Notes: a model not told the origin generated them from the letters alone. Shown: positions 1 to 6,325, counted from the stretch's first letter. The stretch is 9,590 nucleotides of DNA from Comamonadaceae bacterium (GCA_947463845.1 CANHUM010000037.1:1-9590), one strand, 5' to 3'. Made by a program: numbers and translations.

Positions 1-796
1 TAGAGGCCACGCCGCGCACCGGCTTGCCGTCATGGTCTTCCAGCACGCGCTTGATGGTGAGCGACAGGTTGTTGTGGCCCGGCCGCTCGCCGTTGCGCGG
101 GCTGGCAATGGAGTATTGTCGGGCGTGGTACGGTTTGCCATTGGCGTCCACACCGGGTGGAATGATGCCGATCGACTGGCCTTCGAGCACCGGAAAGGGC
201 AGGCTGCCGAAGTCCAGCACGATGTGGTGCGTGTCGTAGTCTTGTTGGCCTTCTTGCAGACCCACTTCGGTCACACGCAGGTTGCCTGTCACGCTGGCCG
301 TGATGGTTTTATCTTGTGCCTTGGGCCCATAGAGGTTGGTGTAGGCATGCGCGGCAGACCAAGGGGGGATGGTGGCGCCAAATTGGGCAGAGTTGAAACC
401 CGAGGCGGAGGCTGTGCTGACGGCAGATGACGAAGAAGAGGCGGCTTGCACGGCGGCTTGCGCAACACTTTGCGCCATGGCTTCATCAGAATGGGCGTGG
501 CCACCAGCGGCAGCGAGCTCTTCGGCGCTCAATTCTGCGGGCAAGTCGAACCACTTGAGTTGTTCTTCGATGCTGTAGGCCTTGGCTTTGGGCACCATGC
601 GCCAGTTGTCAATGGAGCCTGTCGGGCATGGTGAGATGCAGTCCATGCAACCGTTGCAGATGTCGGCCTTGACCACGTAGTTGAGCGAGTCATGGGTGAT
701 GGCACCCACCGGGCAGATCGCTTCGCAGGTGTTGCAGCGGATGCAGATTTCCGGGTCGATCAGGTGTTGTTTGATCAGCGTCGCTTCGGTGCTCAT
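1..796 (-). CDS. boxA: Benzoyl-CoA 2,3-epoxidase reductase subunit BoxA, 5' part (runs off the window)
   Basis: BoxA is the NADPH-dependent flavin and iron-sulfur reductase that feeds electrons to the di-iron oxygenase BoxB in the cytoplasm. The first 265 residues are present; the C-terminal NAD(P)H-binding part lies beyond base 1. Seen: two ferredoxin-type CxxCxxCxxxCP clusters (Cys18, 21, 24, 28 and Cys47, 50, 53, 57), an Ala/Ser-rich linker at about residues 85-135, then the beginning of a ferredoxin-NADP reductase-like FAD domain with the RxYS flavin motif at Arg226-Tyr228-Ser229. The ATG at 794-796 lies just before the cluster domain, where the family starts. Its ribosome site is weak (at best GAAAG about 10 bases upstream), unlike the GGAGA of boxB and boxC. 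The reading frame stays open upstream without a start codon. The gene follows boxB in the same direction after a 301-base gap with two large hairpins. The truncation is only the window edge. Confidence 0.95.
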   Translation of the reverse strand, partial: MSTEATLIKQHLIDPEICIRCNTCEAICPVGAITHDSLNYVVKADICNGCMDCISPCPTGSIDNWRMVPKAKAYSIEEQLKWFDLPAELSAEELAAAGGHAHSDEAMAQSVAQAAVQAASSSSSAVSTASASGFNSAQFGATIPPWSAAHAYTNLYGPKAQDKTITASVTGNLRVTEVGLQEGQQDYDTHHIVLDFGSLPFPVLEGQSIGIIPPGVDANGKPYHARQYSIASPRNGERPGHNNLSLTIKRVLEDHDGKPVRGVAS

Positions 797-842
797 GTCT
801 TGGCTTTCGAATATTTTGTCTTTTTGGTCTGCTGGGTCCGCA

Positions 843-914
843 ACGGCATGGCCTGGGGCCGGGCGCCTCATACTGGGTTACCAGAAATCGGCGCCCGGCC
901 CCAGGCCATGCCGT
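843..914 (+). repeat. Long hairpin 1: perfect 25-bp inverted repeat with conserved loop core
   Basis: The arms at 843-867 and 890-914 are perfect reverse complements over 25 bp and very GC-rich. The 22-base loop (868-889) contains CTGGGTTACCAGAAATC, and within it CTGG and CCAG could form a small inner stem. The loop sequence recurs in opposite orientation in the second hairpin (20 of 22 bases), although the arms there are different. It lies between boxB and boxA, so it should be transcribed within the boxCBA message. No T-run follows it on either strand, so it does not look like an intrinsic terminator. I do not recognise the element family; mRNA processing or a mobile palindromic repeat are possibilities. 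Confidence 0.9.
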
Positions 915-955
915 CGCTCTGTGCCAGTTTTAACTTCGGCAGTCTACCGATGTTT

Positions 956-970
956 GTGCGCTTGACGCAC
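956..970. repeat. Small 5-bp hairpin between the two long hairpins
   Basis: GTGCG (956-960) and CGCAC (966-970) are complementary around a five-base loop. It sits in the 60-base spacer (915-974) between the two long palindromes. Apart from this, I see no gene, promoter or terminator in that spacer. It is short enough to be chance. Confidence 0.4.
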
Positions 971-974
971 CCAT

Positions 975-1052
975 GCAGTTGACAGGGGAAGGGGCGGGTG
1001 ACGATTTCTGGTACCCCAGCATGAGGAACCCGCCCCTTCCCCTGTCAACTGC
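975..1052 (-). repeat. Long hairpin 2: perfect 25-bp inverted repeat, same loop core, opposite orientation
   Basis: The arms at 975-999 and 1028-1052 are perfect reverse complements over 25 bp, built on a purine-rich strand (pattern ACAGGGGAAGGGGCGGG). The loop is 28 bases. Bases 1003-1024, read on the minus strand, match the 22-base loop of the first hairpin at 20 positions, containing CTGGGGTACCAGAAATC; three extra bases flank the core on each side. The arms share only a loose G-rich pattern with the first hairpin but have exactly the same length. The core therefore behaves as the conserved part and the stem as the variable part. The element starts 45 bases beyond the boxB stop codon and has no T-run. 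Confidence 0.9.
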
Positions 1053-1081
1053 TGCCCCTACAACGAAGCAGAGGCAGCAGT
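1048..1081. repeat. 9-bp inverted repeat after the boxB stop, overlapping an arm of long hairpin 2
   Basis: ACTGCTGCC at 1048-1056 and GGCAGCAGT at 1073-1081 are reverse complements around a 16-base loop, 16 bases beyond the boxB stop codon on the minus strand. The left half shares bases 1048-1052 with the end of the second long hairpin, so the two folds compete. It could act as an alternative RNA structure after boxB, or be incidental. No U-run supports termination. Confidence 0.45.
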
Positions 1082-1097
1082 CAAATCAGATACTCAA

Positions 1098-2525
1098 TCA
1101 GTTGAAGCGGACGTAATCAAAGTCCACTGGCTGACGGTTGATGCCCATGACGGGTGGCGCGATCCAGTTGGCAAACTTGCCTGGCTCAACGACACGGCCC
1201 ATCAGGCTGGCCACATAGGCACGGTCTTCGTTGGTGGGCAGCCACTCGCCCACTTGCGCCATCCACTGCTCGTCGCTCACCACTTGACCATCGGGCGTGA
1301 TCTTGGCACCGGACAAAGAACCGATGTTGCGGTGGAAAGCCTTGTGGGGTGCCTTCAATGTGAAAGGAATGCCGGCCTTGGAAATCACGCGGTTCCAACG
1401 GTCAATGCCGCCTTTGGAGTCGGTGATGTAGTCGTCCCTCAGCACTTCGTTCAATGCGTTGAGCATCGGCACTTCTTTCTCAACCAGCTTGCCGTCTTCC
1501 ACCGACAGGATCTTGTAGCTGTTGCCCTTCAAGACGTGGTCATCGGTGCGCTTACCTTCTTCATAACGTCCTTTCAGACCGGAGCTGTAGAAGGTCGCGG
1601 CATTCGACGATTGGTCAGCACCAAAAAGGTCGATGGTCACCGAGAAGTGGAAGTTGATGTAACGCTGAATGGTCGGCAAATCGATCACACCCGCTGCACG
1701 CAGCTTGCCCACGTCGTCGGTTTTGAGCTGGTTCATCACGTCCACGGTGCGCTGGATGGTGCGGCTCACACCGGACTCACCCACGAACATGTGGTGAGCT
1801 TCTTCGGTCAGCATGAACTTGGTGGTACGGGCCAATGGGTCGAACGCGGATTCGGCCAAGGCGCACAGCTGGAACTTGCCGTCGCGGTCGGTGAAGTAAG
1901 TGAACATGAAGAAGGACAACCAGTCGGGTGTCTTCTCGTTGAAGGCCTGCAGGATGCGGGGGTTGTCTTCATTGCCGCTGTTGCGCTGCAACAGGGCATC
2001 GGCTTCTTCACGGCCATCCTTGCCGAAGTACTTGTGCAACAAATACACCATAGCCCAGAGATGGCGGCCTTCTTCAACGTTGATCTGAAACAGGTTACGC
2101 AGGTCGTACATGCTGGGGGCAGTCAGACCCAGATGGCGCTGCTGCTCGACCGATGCGGGCTCGGTATCACCTTGCGTCACGATGATGCGGCGCAAGTTGG
2201 CGCGGTGTTCGCCAGGCACGTCTTGCCAGGCTTTCTCGCCGATGTGGTCACCGAAGTGGATCTTGCGGTCTTGTTCACCGGGATTCAAGAATACGCCCCA
2301 GCGGTAGTCGCGCATCTTGACGTGGCCAAACTGGGCCCAGCCTTGGGGGTCCACGCTCACGGCAGTGCGCAGGTACACGTCCATGTCGGTGGAGCCTTCA
2401 GGGCCCATGTCGTCCCACCAGTTGATGAAGTTGGGCTGCCACTGCTCCAAGGCACGTTGCAGCGTGCGGTCTTCGCTCAGGTTGACGTTGTTGGGGATTT
2501 TTTCGCTGTAGTTGATACCGGGCAT
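1098..2525 (-). CDS. boxB: Benzoyl-CoA 2,3-epoxidase (oxygenase) BoxB
   Basis: BoxB is the class I di-iron enzyme that inserts one oxygen atom of O2 into benzoyl-CoA to form the 2,3-epoxide, using electrons from BoxA. The 475 residues match the usual family length. The six iron ligands known from the Azoarcus BoxB structure (Glu120, Glu150, His153, Asp211, Glu240, His243, recalled from memory) all fall at a constant +2 offset here: Glu122, Glu152 and His155 in EEGRH, Asp213 in FTDRDG, Glu242 and His245 in TEEAHH. An intact active site is therefore expected. The ATG at 2523-2525 has a GGAGA ribosome site five bases upstream, the same geometry as boxC. It lies 98 bases downstream of boxC and 301 bases upstream of boxA in the same direction, presumably as one transcript. 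A long antisense open frame over it is a codon-bias shadow. Confidence 0.98.
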   Translation of the reverse strand: MPGINYSEKIPNNVNLSEDRTLQRALEQWQPNFINWWDDMGPEGSTDMDVYLRTAVSVDPQGWAQFGHVKMRDYRWGVFLNPGEQDRKIHFGDHIGEKAWQDVPGEHRANLRRIIVTQGDTEPASVEQQRHLGLTAPSMYDLRNLFQINVEEGRHLWAMVYLLHKYFGKDGREEADALLQRNSGNEDNPRILQAFNEKTPDWLSFFMFTYFTDRDGKFQLCALAESAFDPLARTTKFMLTEEAHHMFVGESGVSRTIQRTVDVMNQLKTDDVGKLRAAGVIDLPTIQRYINFHFSVTIDLFGADQSSNAATFYSSGLKGRYEEGKRTDDHVLKGNSYKILSVEDGKLVEKEVPMLNALNEVLRDDYITDSKGGIDRWNRVISKAGIPFTLKAPHKAFHRNIGSLSGAKITPDGQVVSDEQWMAQVGEWLPTNEDRAYVASLMGRVVEPGKFANWIAPPVMGINRQPVDFDYVRFN

Positions 2526-2570
2526 GAGAGTCTCCAGAATTTAGAAAAGCAACGGTGGGGTCAAATTTCG

Positions 2571-2606
2571 GTTGCAGCGCAGACCACCGGGCACCGCGCT
2601 GCACAA
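2571..2606. repeat. Hairpin in the boxC-boxB intergenic gap
   Basis: TGCAGCGC at 2573-2580 and GCGCTGCA at 2596-2603 are perfect complements around a 15-base loop. Flanking GTTG and CAAC can add pairs if two bases bulge. It lies in the 98-base gap between boxC and boxB and would form in their shared mRNA. There is no T-run, so a transcript-stability or processing role is more likely than termination. The stem also carries two TGCA tetramers, but these follow from the palindrome and are remote from the operator clusters. Confidence 0.55.
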
Positions 2607-2623
2607 CGCAAAAACATCAATTC

Positions 2624-4282
2624 TCAAACGCGGTTCAGATCGAAACTGACTTTCTCGCCCTTGCCGTAAACCTTCAGGGCTCCTTTTTCGCCAACGGCAT
2701 TGGGACGCTGGAAAATCCAGTTCTGCCAGGCCGTCAAGCGGCCAAAAATGCGAGTCAGCATGTTTTCTTGCTGGGCGAAACGCAGGTTGGCTTCGAGTCC
2801 GGTCAAGGCGTCGGGCGACATGGATGAGCGCTCTTCCAGTGCCAAACGGATCTCGTCAGCCCAGTCGATGTCGTCCGGTGCTGCGGTGACCAGGCCCAAA
2901 GCCAAAGCGGCATCAGCGTCCAAGGCCTGGCCAATGGCGCCGCGTGCAGCTTCCATGGCAGGCACTTCCTCGTAGAAGCGGCGCTGCAGGCGGGTCTGTT
3001 CGTTGACCATGGGGAAGAAACCGAAATTCATTTCGTTCAACTGGATCTTCGGCGCTTTGGCGGCGTCATCTGGCAACGCCAGCATGTAGGCACGGTCGGC
3101 GCAGAAAGCCAATTCCGCGAGTGTGCCGACAAAACAAGACCCTTCTTCAACCAAGGCAAACAGGCTGCGTGAGGTCACATCCATGCGGGCCAGCGTGCGA
3201 CGCAGGTGGCCGATGGTTTCGCGTACAAACCAGTGGTCCTTGTTGGCCAGCATGGTGGCGTCCGATGCCAGTAAGGCAGCGGCATCGCCTGAAGTCTTGA
3301 GGACCCAGGTACCGATGTCGAGTTCGTTGGTGCGCATGTGCAGGATGGCGTCGTCCAGTTCGCGCACCATCTGCAGGGGCCACCAGTTCACGCCTGCGGC
3401 TTCGATGCCGGCGATGTCAGTAGGCTGCGCCGTGGCGGGCGCCTTGACGGTGAAGGTGGCGATGCGCTTGGCACGGTCGATGTCCACAGCCACGTTGGTG
3501 TAGCTCAGGCTGTCGGCCGCGATGCTGCGGTTCAGCGGCGTGAGCGTCACGCCCTTAGCGCCCACAGGGCGGTGGCTGCCCGCAGCCAGCTTGGTGGCAC
3601 GCGCCTTGACCACATCCTTGAAGACTGCAGGCTTGGCGATCGCGTCCACCAGCCTCCAGTCCACGGCTTTTTGACCGCGCACACCTTCTACGCTGGTGCA
3701 GAAGATGTCGGCCAGGTCGTGGCGCACATGGCGCTTGTCGGTCACGCGGGTCAGGCCGCCAGTGCCGGGCAACACGCCCAGCAACGGGACTTCGGGCAGC
3801 GAGACCGCAGAAGAACGGTCATCCACCAACACGATGTCGTCACAAGCGAGCGCCAACTCGTAACCACCGCCAGCGCAAGCGCCATTCAGAGCGGCGACGA
3901 ATTTCAGGCCATCGTGCTTGCTGGAGTCTTCGATGCCGTTGCGGGTTTCGGTGGTGAACTTGCAGAAGTTCACTTTCCAGCCGTGGGTGGAGACACCCAG
4001 CATGAAAATGTTGGCGCCGGAGCAGAACACGCGGTCTTTCAAGCTGGTCACCACCACAGTGCGCACTTCGGGGTGTTCGAAGCGGATGCGCTGCAATGCG
4101 TCGTGCAATTCAATGTCCACACCCAGGTCGTAGCTGTTGAGCTTGAGTTTGTAGCCAGGGCGGATACCGGCGTCTTCGTTGATGTTGATCGACAGGGTCG
4201 CAATCTCCCCGTCAAAGGCCAGTTGGATGTGCTTGTATTCGGCTGGGCTGGTCTGGTAATCGACCTGGTAGGCAGTGCTCAT
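2624..4282 (-). CDS. boxC: 2,3-epoxybenzoyl-CoA dihydrolase BoxC
   Basis: BoxC hydrolytically opens the epoxidised ring, giving 3,4-dehydroadipyl-CoA semialdehyde and formate without needing oxygen. The 552 residues fit the family, a large divergent member of the crotonase (enoyl-CoA hydratase) superfamily. Seen: the N-terminal BoxC-type segment, the crotonase CoA-pocket and oxyanion segments CSGANIFML (about 87-95) and GACAGGGYELALACD (about 134-148), and SLPEVPLLGVLPGTGG (about 161-176), which includes the crotonase glutamate position. A C-terminal half related to the BoxC second domain follows. The ATG at 4280-4282 has GGAGA five bases upstream (4288-4292). It is the first gene of the boxC-boxB-boxA run. 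The 158-base gap separating it from boxR is packed with TGCA palindromes, indicating a regulated promoter of its own. No frameshift or missing segment is visible. Confidence 0.98.
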   Translation of the reverse strand: MSTAYQVDYQTSPAEYKHIQLAFDGEIATLSININEDAGIRPGYKLKLNSYDLGVDIELHDALQRIRFEHPEVRTVVVTSLKDRVFCSGANIFMLGVSTHGWKVNFCKFTTETRNGIEDSSKHDGLKFVAALNGACAGGGYELALACDDIVLVDDRSSAVSLPEVPLLGVLPGTGGLTRVTDKRHVRHDLADIFCTSVEGVRGQKAVDWRLVDAIAKPAVFKDVVKARATKLAAGSHRPVGAKGVTLTPLNRSIAADSLSYTNVAVDIDRAKRIATFTVKAPATAQPTDIAGIEAAGVNWWPLQMVRELDDAILHMRTNELDIGTWVLKTSGDAAALLASDATMLANKDHWFVRETIGHLRRTLARMDVTSRSLFALVEEGSCFVGTLAELAFCADRAYMLALPDDAAKAPKIQLNEMNFGFFPMVNEQTRLQRRFYEEVPAMEAARGAIGQALDADAALALGLVTAAPDDIDWADEIRLALEERSSMSPDALTGLEANLRFAQQENMLTRIFGRLTAWQNWIFQRPNAVGEKGALKVYGKGEKVSFDLNRV

Positions 4283-4326
4283 GGCGGTCTCCGTCGGTGA
4301 AGAGGTGGTTTGGTTTTTGTCAAAAA

Positions 4327-4425
4327 TGCATTTCAGTGCATGTTATGTTGAAGTTTAGTGCAGACATCGCAAGGCTGCAATATGCACTTTACTTCATTTT
4401 GCAAGTATTTACCCTAGGAAATGCA
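4327..4425. promoter_or_regulatory. TGCA-repeat cluster upstream of boxC, probable BoxR operator
   Basis: Seven TGCA tetramers lie within 99 bases, at 4327, 4337, 4359, 4376, 4383, 4400 and 4422, against an expectation of well under one. The first two form a TGCA-N6-TGCA pair, with centres one helical turn apart. Several have the wider form ATGCACT or its complement, and ATGCACTTTA (4382-4391) recurs exactly at 5412-5421 before boxR. BzdR of Azoarcus, the anaerobic relative of BoxR, binds repeated TGCA sites, so this is the obvious BoxR target. The assignment to BoxR is inferred. Confidence 0.8.
4352..4380 (-). promoter_or_regulatory. Candidate sigma-70 promoter for boxCBA
   Basis: On the minus strand, TTGCAG (4380-4375) and TAAACT (4357-4352) are spaced by 17 bases. 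The match is moderate (3 of 6 and 4 of 6). One TGCA site lies inside the -35 box and another directly beside the -10 box, where a bound repressor would block RNA polymerase. It would give a leader of about 60 bases before boxC. Other spacings cannot be excluded. Confidence 0.4.
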
Positions 4426-4440
4426 ACATCACCACCCCGA

Positions 4441-5355
4441 TCAGTTCGGCCAGGCCAGATGCTGGCGAACTGAAGTCCGCAGTGCGGCAAACGCCTGGTC
4501 TTCGGATCGTGCACTGGTGTTGATGGCCAGATCCGCTTTGGAATAGAAAGCCGCACGCCCTTCGAGGATGCGCTTGAGGTCTTCCATGGCTTCGCGGCTG
4601 GCCGCCATGGGGCGCATATCGCCTTGCGCTGCCACACGGCCCATGTGATCGGCCGCATCGGCCTGCAGCCACACAGTGGTGCAATGCGAGAGCAGCAAAT
4701 TGAAGTTGGCCGAATCCGATACCAAGCCACCAGGCGTCGCAATGACCACCTCGGGGTAAATCTGGATGGCTTCTTCAAGGGCCCGGCGCTCGTAACGGCG
4801 GTAGGCGTTGGCCCCGTAGAGGTTATGGATTTCGCTGATCTGGCAGCCCGCAAACTGCTCGATCTCGCGGCTCAGTTCAATGAAGGGAAAGCCCAGATCG
4901 TCCGCCAGGCGCTGGCCCAGCGCGGTTTTTCCAGCGCCGCGCAAACCAATCAGCGCGATGCGACTCTTGCGCTCTAATGCATTGCCGCCTTCGCCAAACA
5001 TATCACTCAGCTGCACGCGCGCACGGCGCAAATCGGCCTCGCTGCGCTTTGAGAGCAATTCACGGATCAACAGCCACTCTGGCGAGGTGGTGGTCACATC
5101 ACCCAGCAGCTCGGCCAGAGAGCACTGCAGCGCCTGCGCCACCTGCAAGAGCACCAAGACAGACACATTGCCCGTGCCGTATTCCAGGTTAGCCAAATGG
5201 CGCTCAGACACATCGGCCGCCACCGCCACAGCCCGGCGCGTCATGCCTTTACGTGACCGCAAAGTGCGCACGCGCTCGCCCAGCGCTTCCAGAAAAGGAC
5301 TGCGCCGAGTCTCGGGCCCGGATGGTTCCATCAAAGTGGATTCTTGAGATGTCAT
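4441..5355 (-). CDS. boxR: Benzoyl-CoA-responsive transcriptional regulator BoxR (BzdR family)
   Basis: BoxR/BzdR regulators repress aromatic catabolic genes and are released by the pathway intermediate benzoyl-CoA. Seen in 304 residues: an XRE-type helix-turn-helix domain at about 25-86 (ALGERVRTLRSRKGMTRRAV, then SERHLANLEYGTGNVSV), a linker at about 90-130, and a C-terminal domain resembling shikimate kinase, with P-loop GLRGAGKT at about 137-144 and a TPGG motif near 207. In this family the kinase-like fold serves as the effector-sensing domain rather than as an enzyme of aromatic amino acid synthesis. I chose the ATG at 5353-5355 because AAAGG lies seven bases upstream; a TTG two codons earlier (5361) is possible. 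It is divergent from boxD, with TGCA clusters both in front of it and between it and boxC, so it probably controls itself, boxCBA and boxD-ligase. Confidence 0.93.
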   Translation of the reverse strand: MTSQESTLMEPSGPETRRSPFLEALGERVRTLRSRKGMTRRAVAVAADVSERHLANLEYGTGNVSVLVLLQVAQALQCSLAELLGDVTTTSPEWLLIRELLSKRSEADLRRARVQLSDMFGEGGNALERKSRIALIGLRGAGKTALGQRLADDLGFPFIELSREIEQFAGCQISEIHNLYGANAYRRYERRALEEAIQIYPEVVIATPGGLVSDSANFNLLLSHCTTVWLQADAADHMGRVAAQGDMRPMAASREAMEDLKRILEGRAAFYSKADLAINTSARSEDQAFAALRTSVRQHLAWPN

Positions 5356-5376
5356 GCTCAACCTTTGATCACAGAC

Positions 5377-5390
5377 AAGGGAAAACCCTT
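5377..5390. repeat. Small hairpin in the boxR leader
   Basis: AAGGG and CCCTT are separated by AAAA, giving a tight five-pair hairpin about 20 bases upstream of the boxR start codon and just inside the TGCA cluster. It could form in the boxR leader mRNA if transcription starts upstream of it. It is short and may mean nothing. Confidence 0.3.
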
Positions 5391-5394
5391 AAAT

Positions 5395-5452
5395 TGCAAC
5401 AACCCCAAAACATGCACTTTAATGCATACTTGCAGGCAAGCACGATAGTGCA
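5395..5452. promoter_or_regulatory. TGCA-repeat cluster in the boxR-boxD divergent region, probable BoxR operator
   Basis: Five TGCA tetramers occur in 58 bases, at 5395, 5413, 5423, 5431 and 5449. Sites 5413 and 5423 form the same TGCA-N6-TGCA unit as the pair before boxC, and ATGCACTTTA (5412-5421) is identical to 4382-4391. The region lies between divergent boxR and boxD, so one bound repressor could control both directions. I could not place a convincing -35/-10 pair for either gene; TTTATAC near 5463-5469 is a weak -10 candidate toward boxD. The 110 bases from 5453 to boxD hold nothing else I can support. Confidence 0.78.
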
Positions 5453-5562
5453 TCAACCTCTGTTTATACCGCCAACCGGGCAGCAAGAACAGTTTTTTTC
5501 CGATACGCCCCTGTCAGCGCACACGAATCCAAGGCCTGAAACGAATTCTGAAAGCCACGCAC

Positions 5563-6236
5563 ATGACCACCTCTTTACTTCTCAACTTCTTCGCAGGCCG
5601 CTGGCAAACAGGCGCTGGCACAGGCACGCCCCTGTTCGACCCCGTGCTGGGCACCGAACTGGCCCGCGTATGGAGTGCAGGCATCGACTTGGCCGAAGGC
5701 TTTGCCTTTGCACGCGAACAAGGCGGCGCTGCCCTGCGCGCCTTGAGCTATGGGCAGCGCGCTGGTTTGCTCACCCAGATCGTCGATGTGCTGCAAGCCA
5801 ACCGCGACGCCTATTACGAGATCGCCACCGCCAACAGCGGTACTGTGACCAAGGACTCGGCGGTGGACATTGACGGGGCCATCTTCACGCTGGCTTACTT
5901 CGCGAAACAGGGTACGGCCTTGGGCGATGCCAAGTTGCTGCTCGACGGCCAGCGCATCCGCATGGCCAAGGATCCGGCCTTCACAGCCCAAGCCTCGGTC
6001 GAACTGGCCAGCAGCCATGGTCGGGTGCATGCGATTTCGCCCGATGTGGCGGCACTGCACAGCGGCCACGGCAATGTGATGCCATGAGTCTGCATGGCGG
6101 CCCTGGCCGCGCCGGAGGCGGCGAAGAGTTGGGCGGCCTGCGGGCGCTCCATTTCTACCACCGCCGCAGCGCGGTACAAGGCAGCTCGCTGGCCCTGGAT
6201 CAGCTGACCGCACAAGGGACCACATTGCCCCTTTGA
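5563..6236 (+). pseudogene. boxD: Broken 3,4-dehydroadipyl-CoA semialdehyde dehydrogenase BoxD (internal deletion plus frameshift)
   Basis: Intact BoxD is an NADP-dependent aldehyde dehydrogenase of roughly 510-530 residues that oxidises the semialdehyde made by BoxC. Here the N-terminal part is normal for about 143 codons (from FFAGRWQTGAGTGTPLFDP to KDPAFTAQ). It then jumps in frame, near 5991, straight to the family's C-terminal end ([26 protein letters not shown]). A TGA at 6085-6087 stops this frame. The tail continues one frame over from the ATG at 6084-6086, reading [20 protein letters not shown] and FYHRRSAVQ to the TGA at 6234-6236. A single missing base in CCATGAG explains the shift. 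About 300 residues, including the catalytic Cys and Glu region, are gone. A 174-residue product could still be made but should be inactive. It keeps its position between the operator region and the ligase gene. Gene decay is my reading; a sequence or assembly error is the alternative. Confidence 0.88.
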
Positions 6237-6287
6237 GTCGGCAACAGGCGCTGCTGCGGCCTTGTGCAAAGACGCCCAGCCCTACCC

Positions 6288-6295
6288 TACAAAAT
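6288..6295 (+). promoter_or_regulatory. Weak -10-like sequence before the benzoate-CoA ligase gene
   Basis: TACAAAAT lies about 30 bases upstream of the ligase start codon, in the 89-base gap after the boxD remnant. No good -35 box is correctly spaced (TTGTGC at 6262-6267 is too far). If real, it would let the ligase be expressed independently of the damaged boxD. There is no TGCA cluster here. Confidence 0.25.
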
Positions 6296-6325
6296 ACAGC
6301 ATCAGAGACACCCGAGGAGACCCAC

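Noticed and set aside
843..1052. The two long hairpins as intrinsic terminators
   Set aside because: There is no T-run after either stem on either strand, and they sit between two genes of the same enzyme complex.
843..1052. The two long hairpins as integron attC sites or a CRISPR pair
   Set aside because: I see no attC core (GTTRRRY) arrangement, no integrase and no regular direct repeats. The repeats are inverted, with only two units.
1254..2669. A 471-codon open frame on the plus strand opposite boxB
   Set aside because: It is an antisense shadow of the third-position GC bias of boxB. The translation is His/Val/Gly-rich with no recognisable domain, while the minus strand has all BoxB iron ligands.
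3338..4300. A 320-codon open frame on the plus strand opposite boxC
   Set aside because: It has the same shadow composition, no family motif and no ribosome site, and it covers a clearly conserved BoxC region.
4389..4853. A 154-codon minus-strand open frame overlapping the end of boxR
   Set aside because: It is in another frame of boxR, whose kinase-like domain is intact there. It is Arg/Pro-rich without motifs.
6233..6325. The upstream extension of the ligase gene to 6233
   Set aside because: The 31 extra codons overlap the boxD remnant stop and lie before the strong GGAGA site. The family starts near the ATG at 6326.
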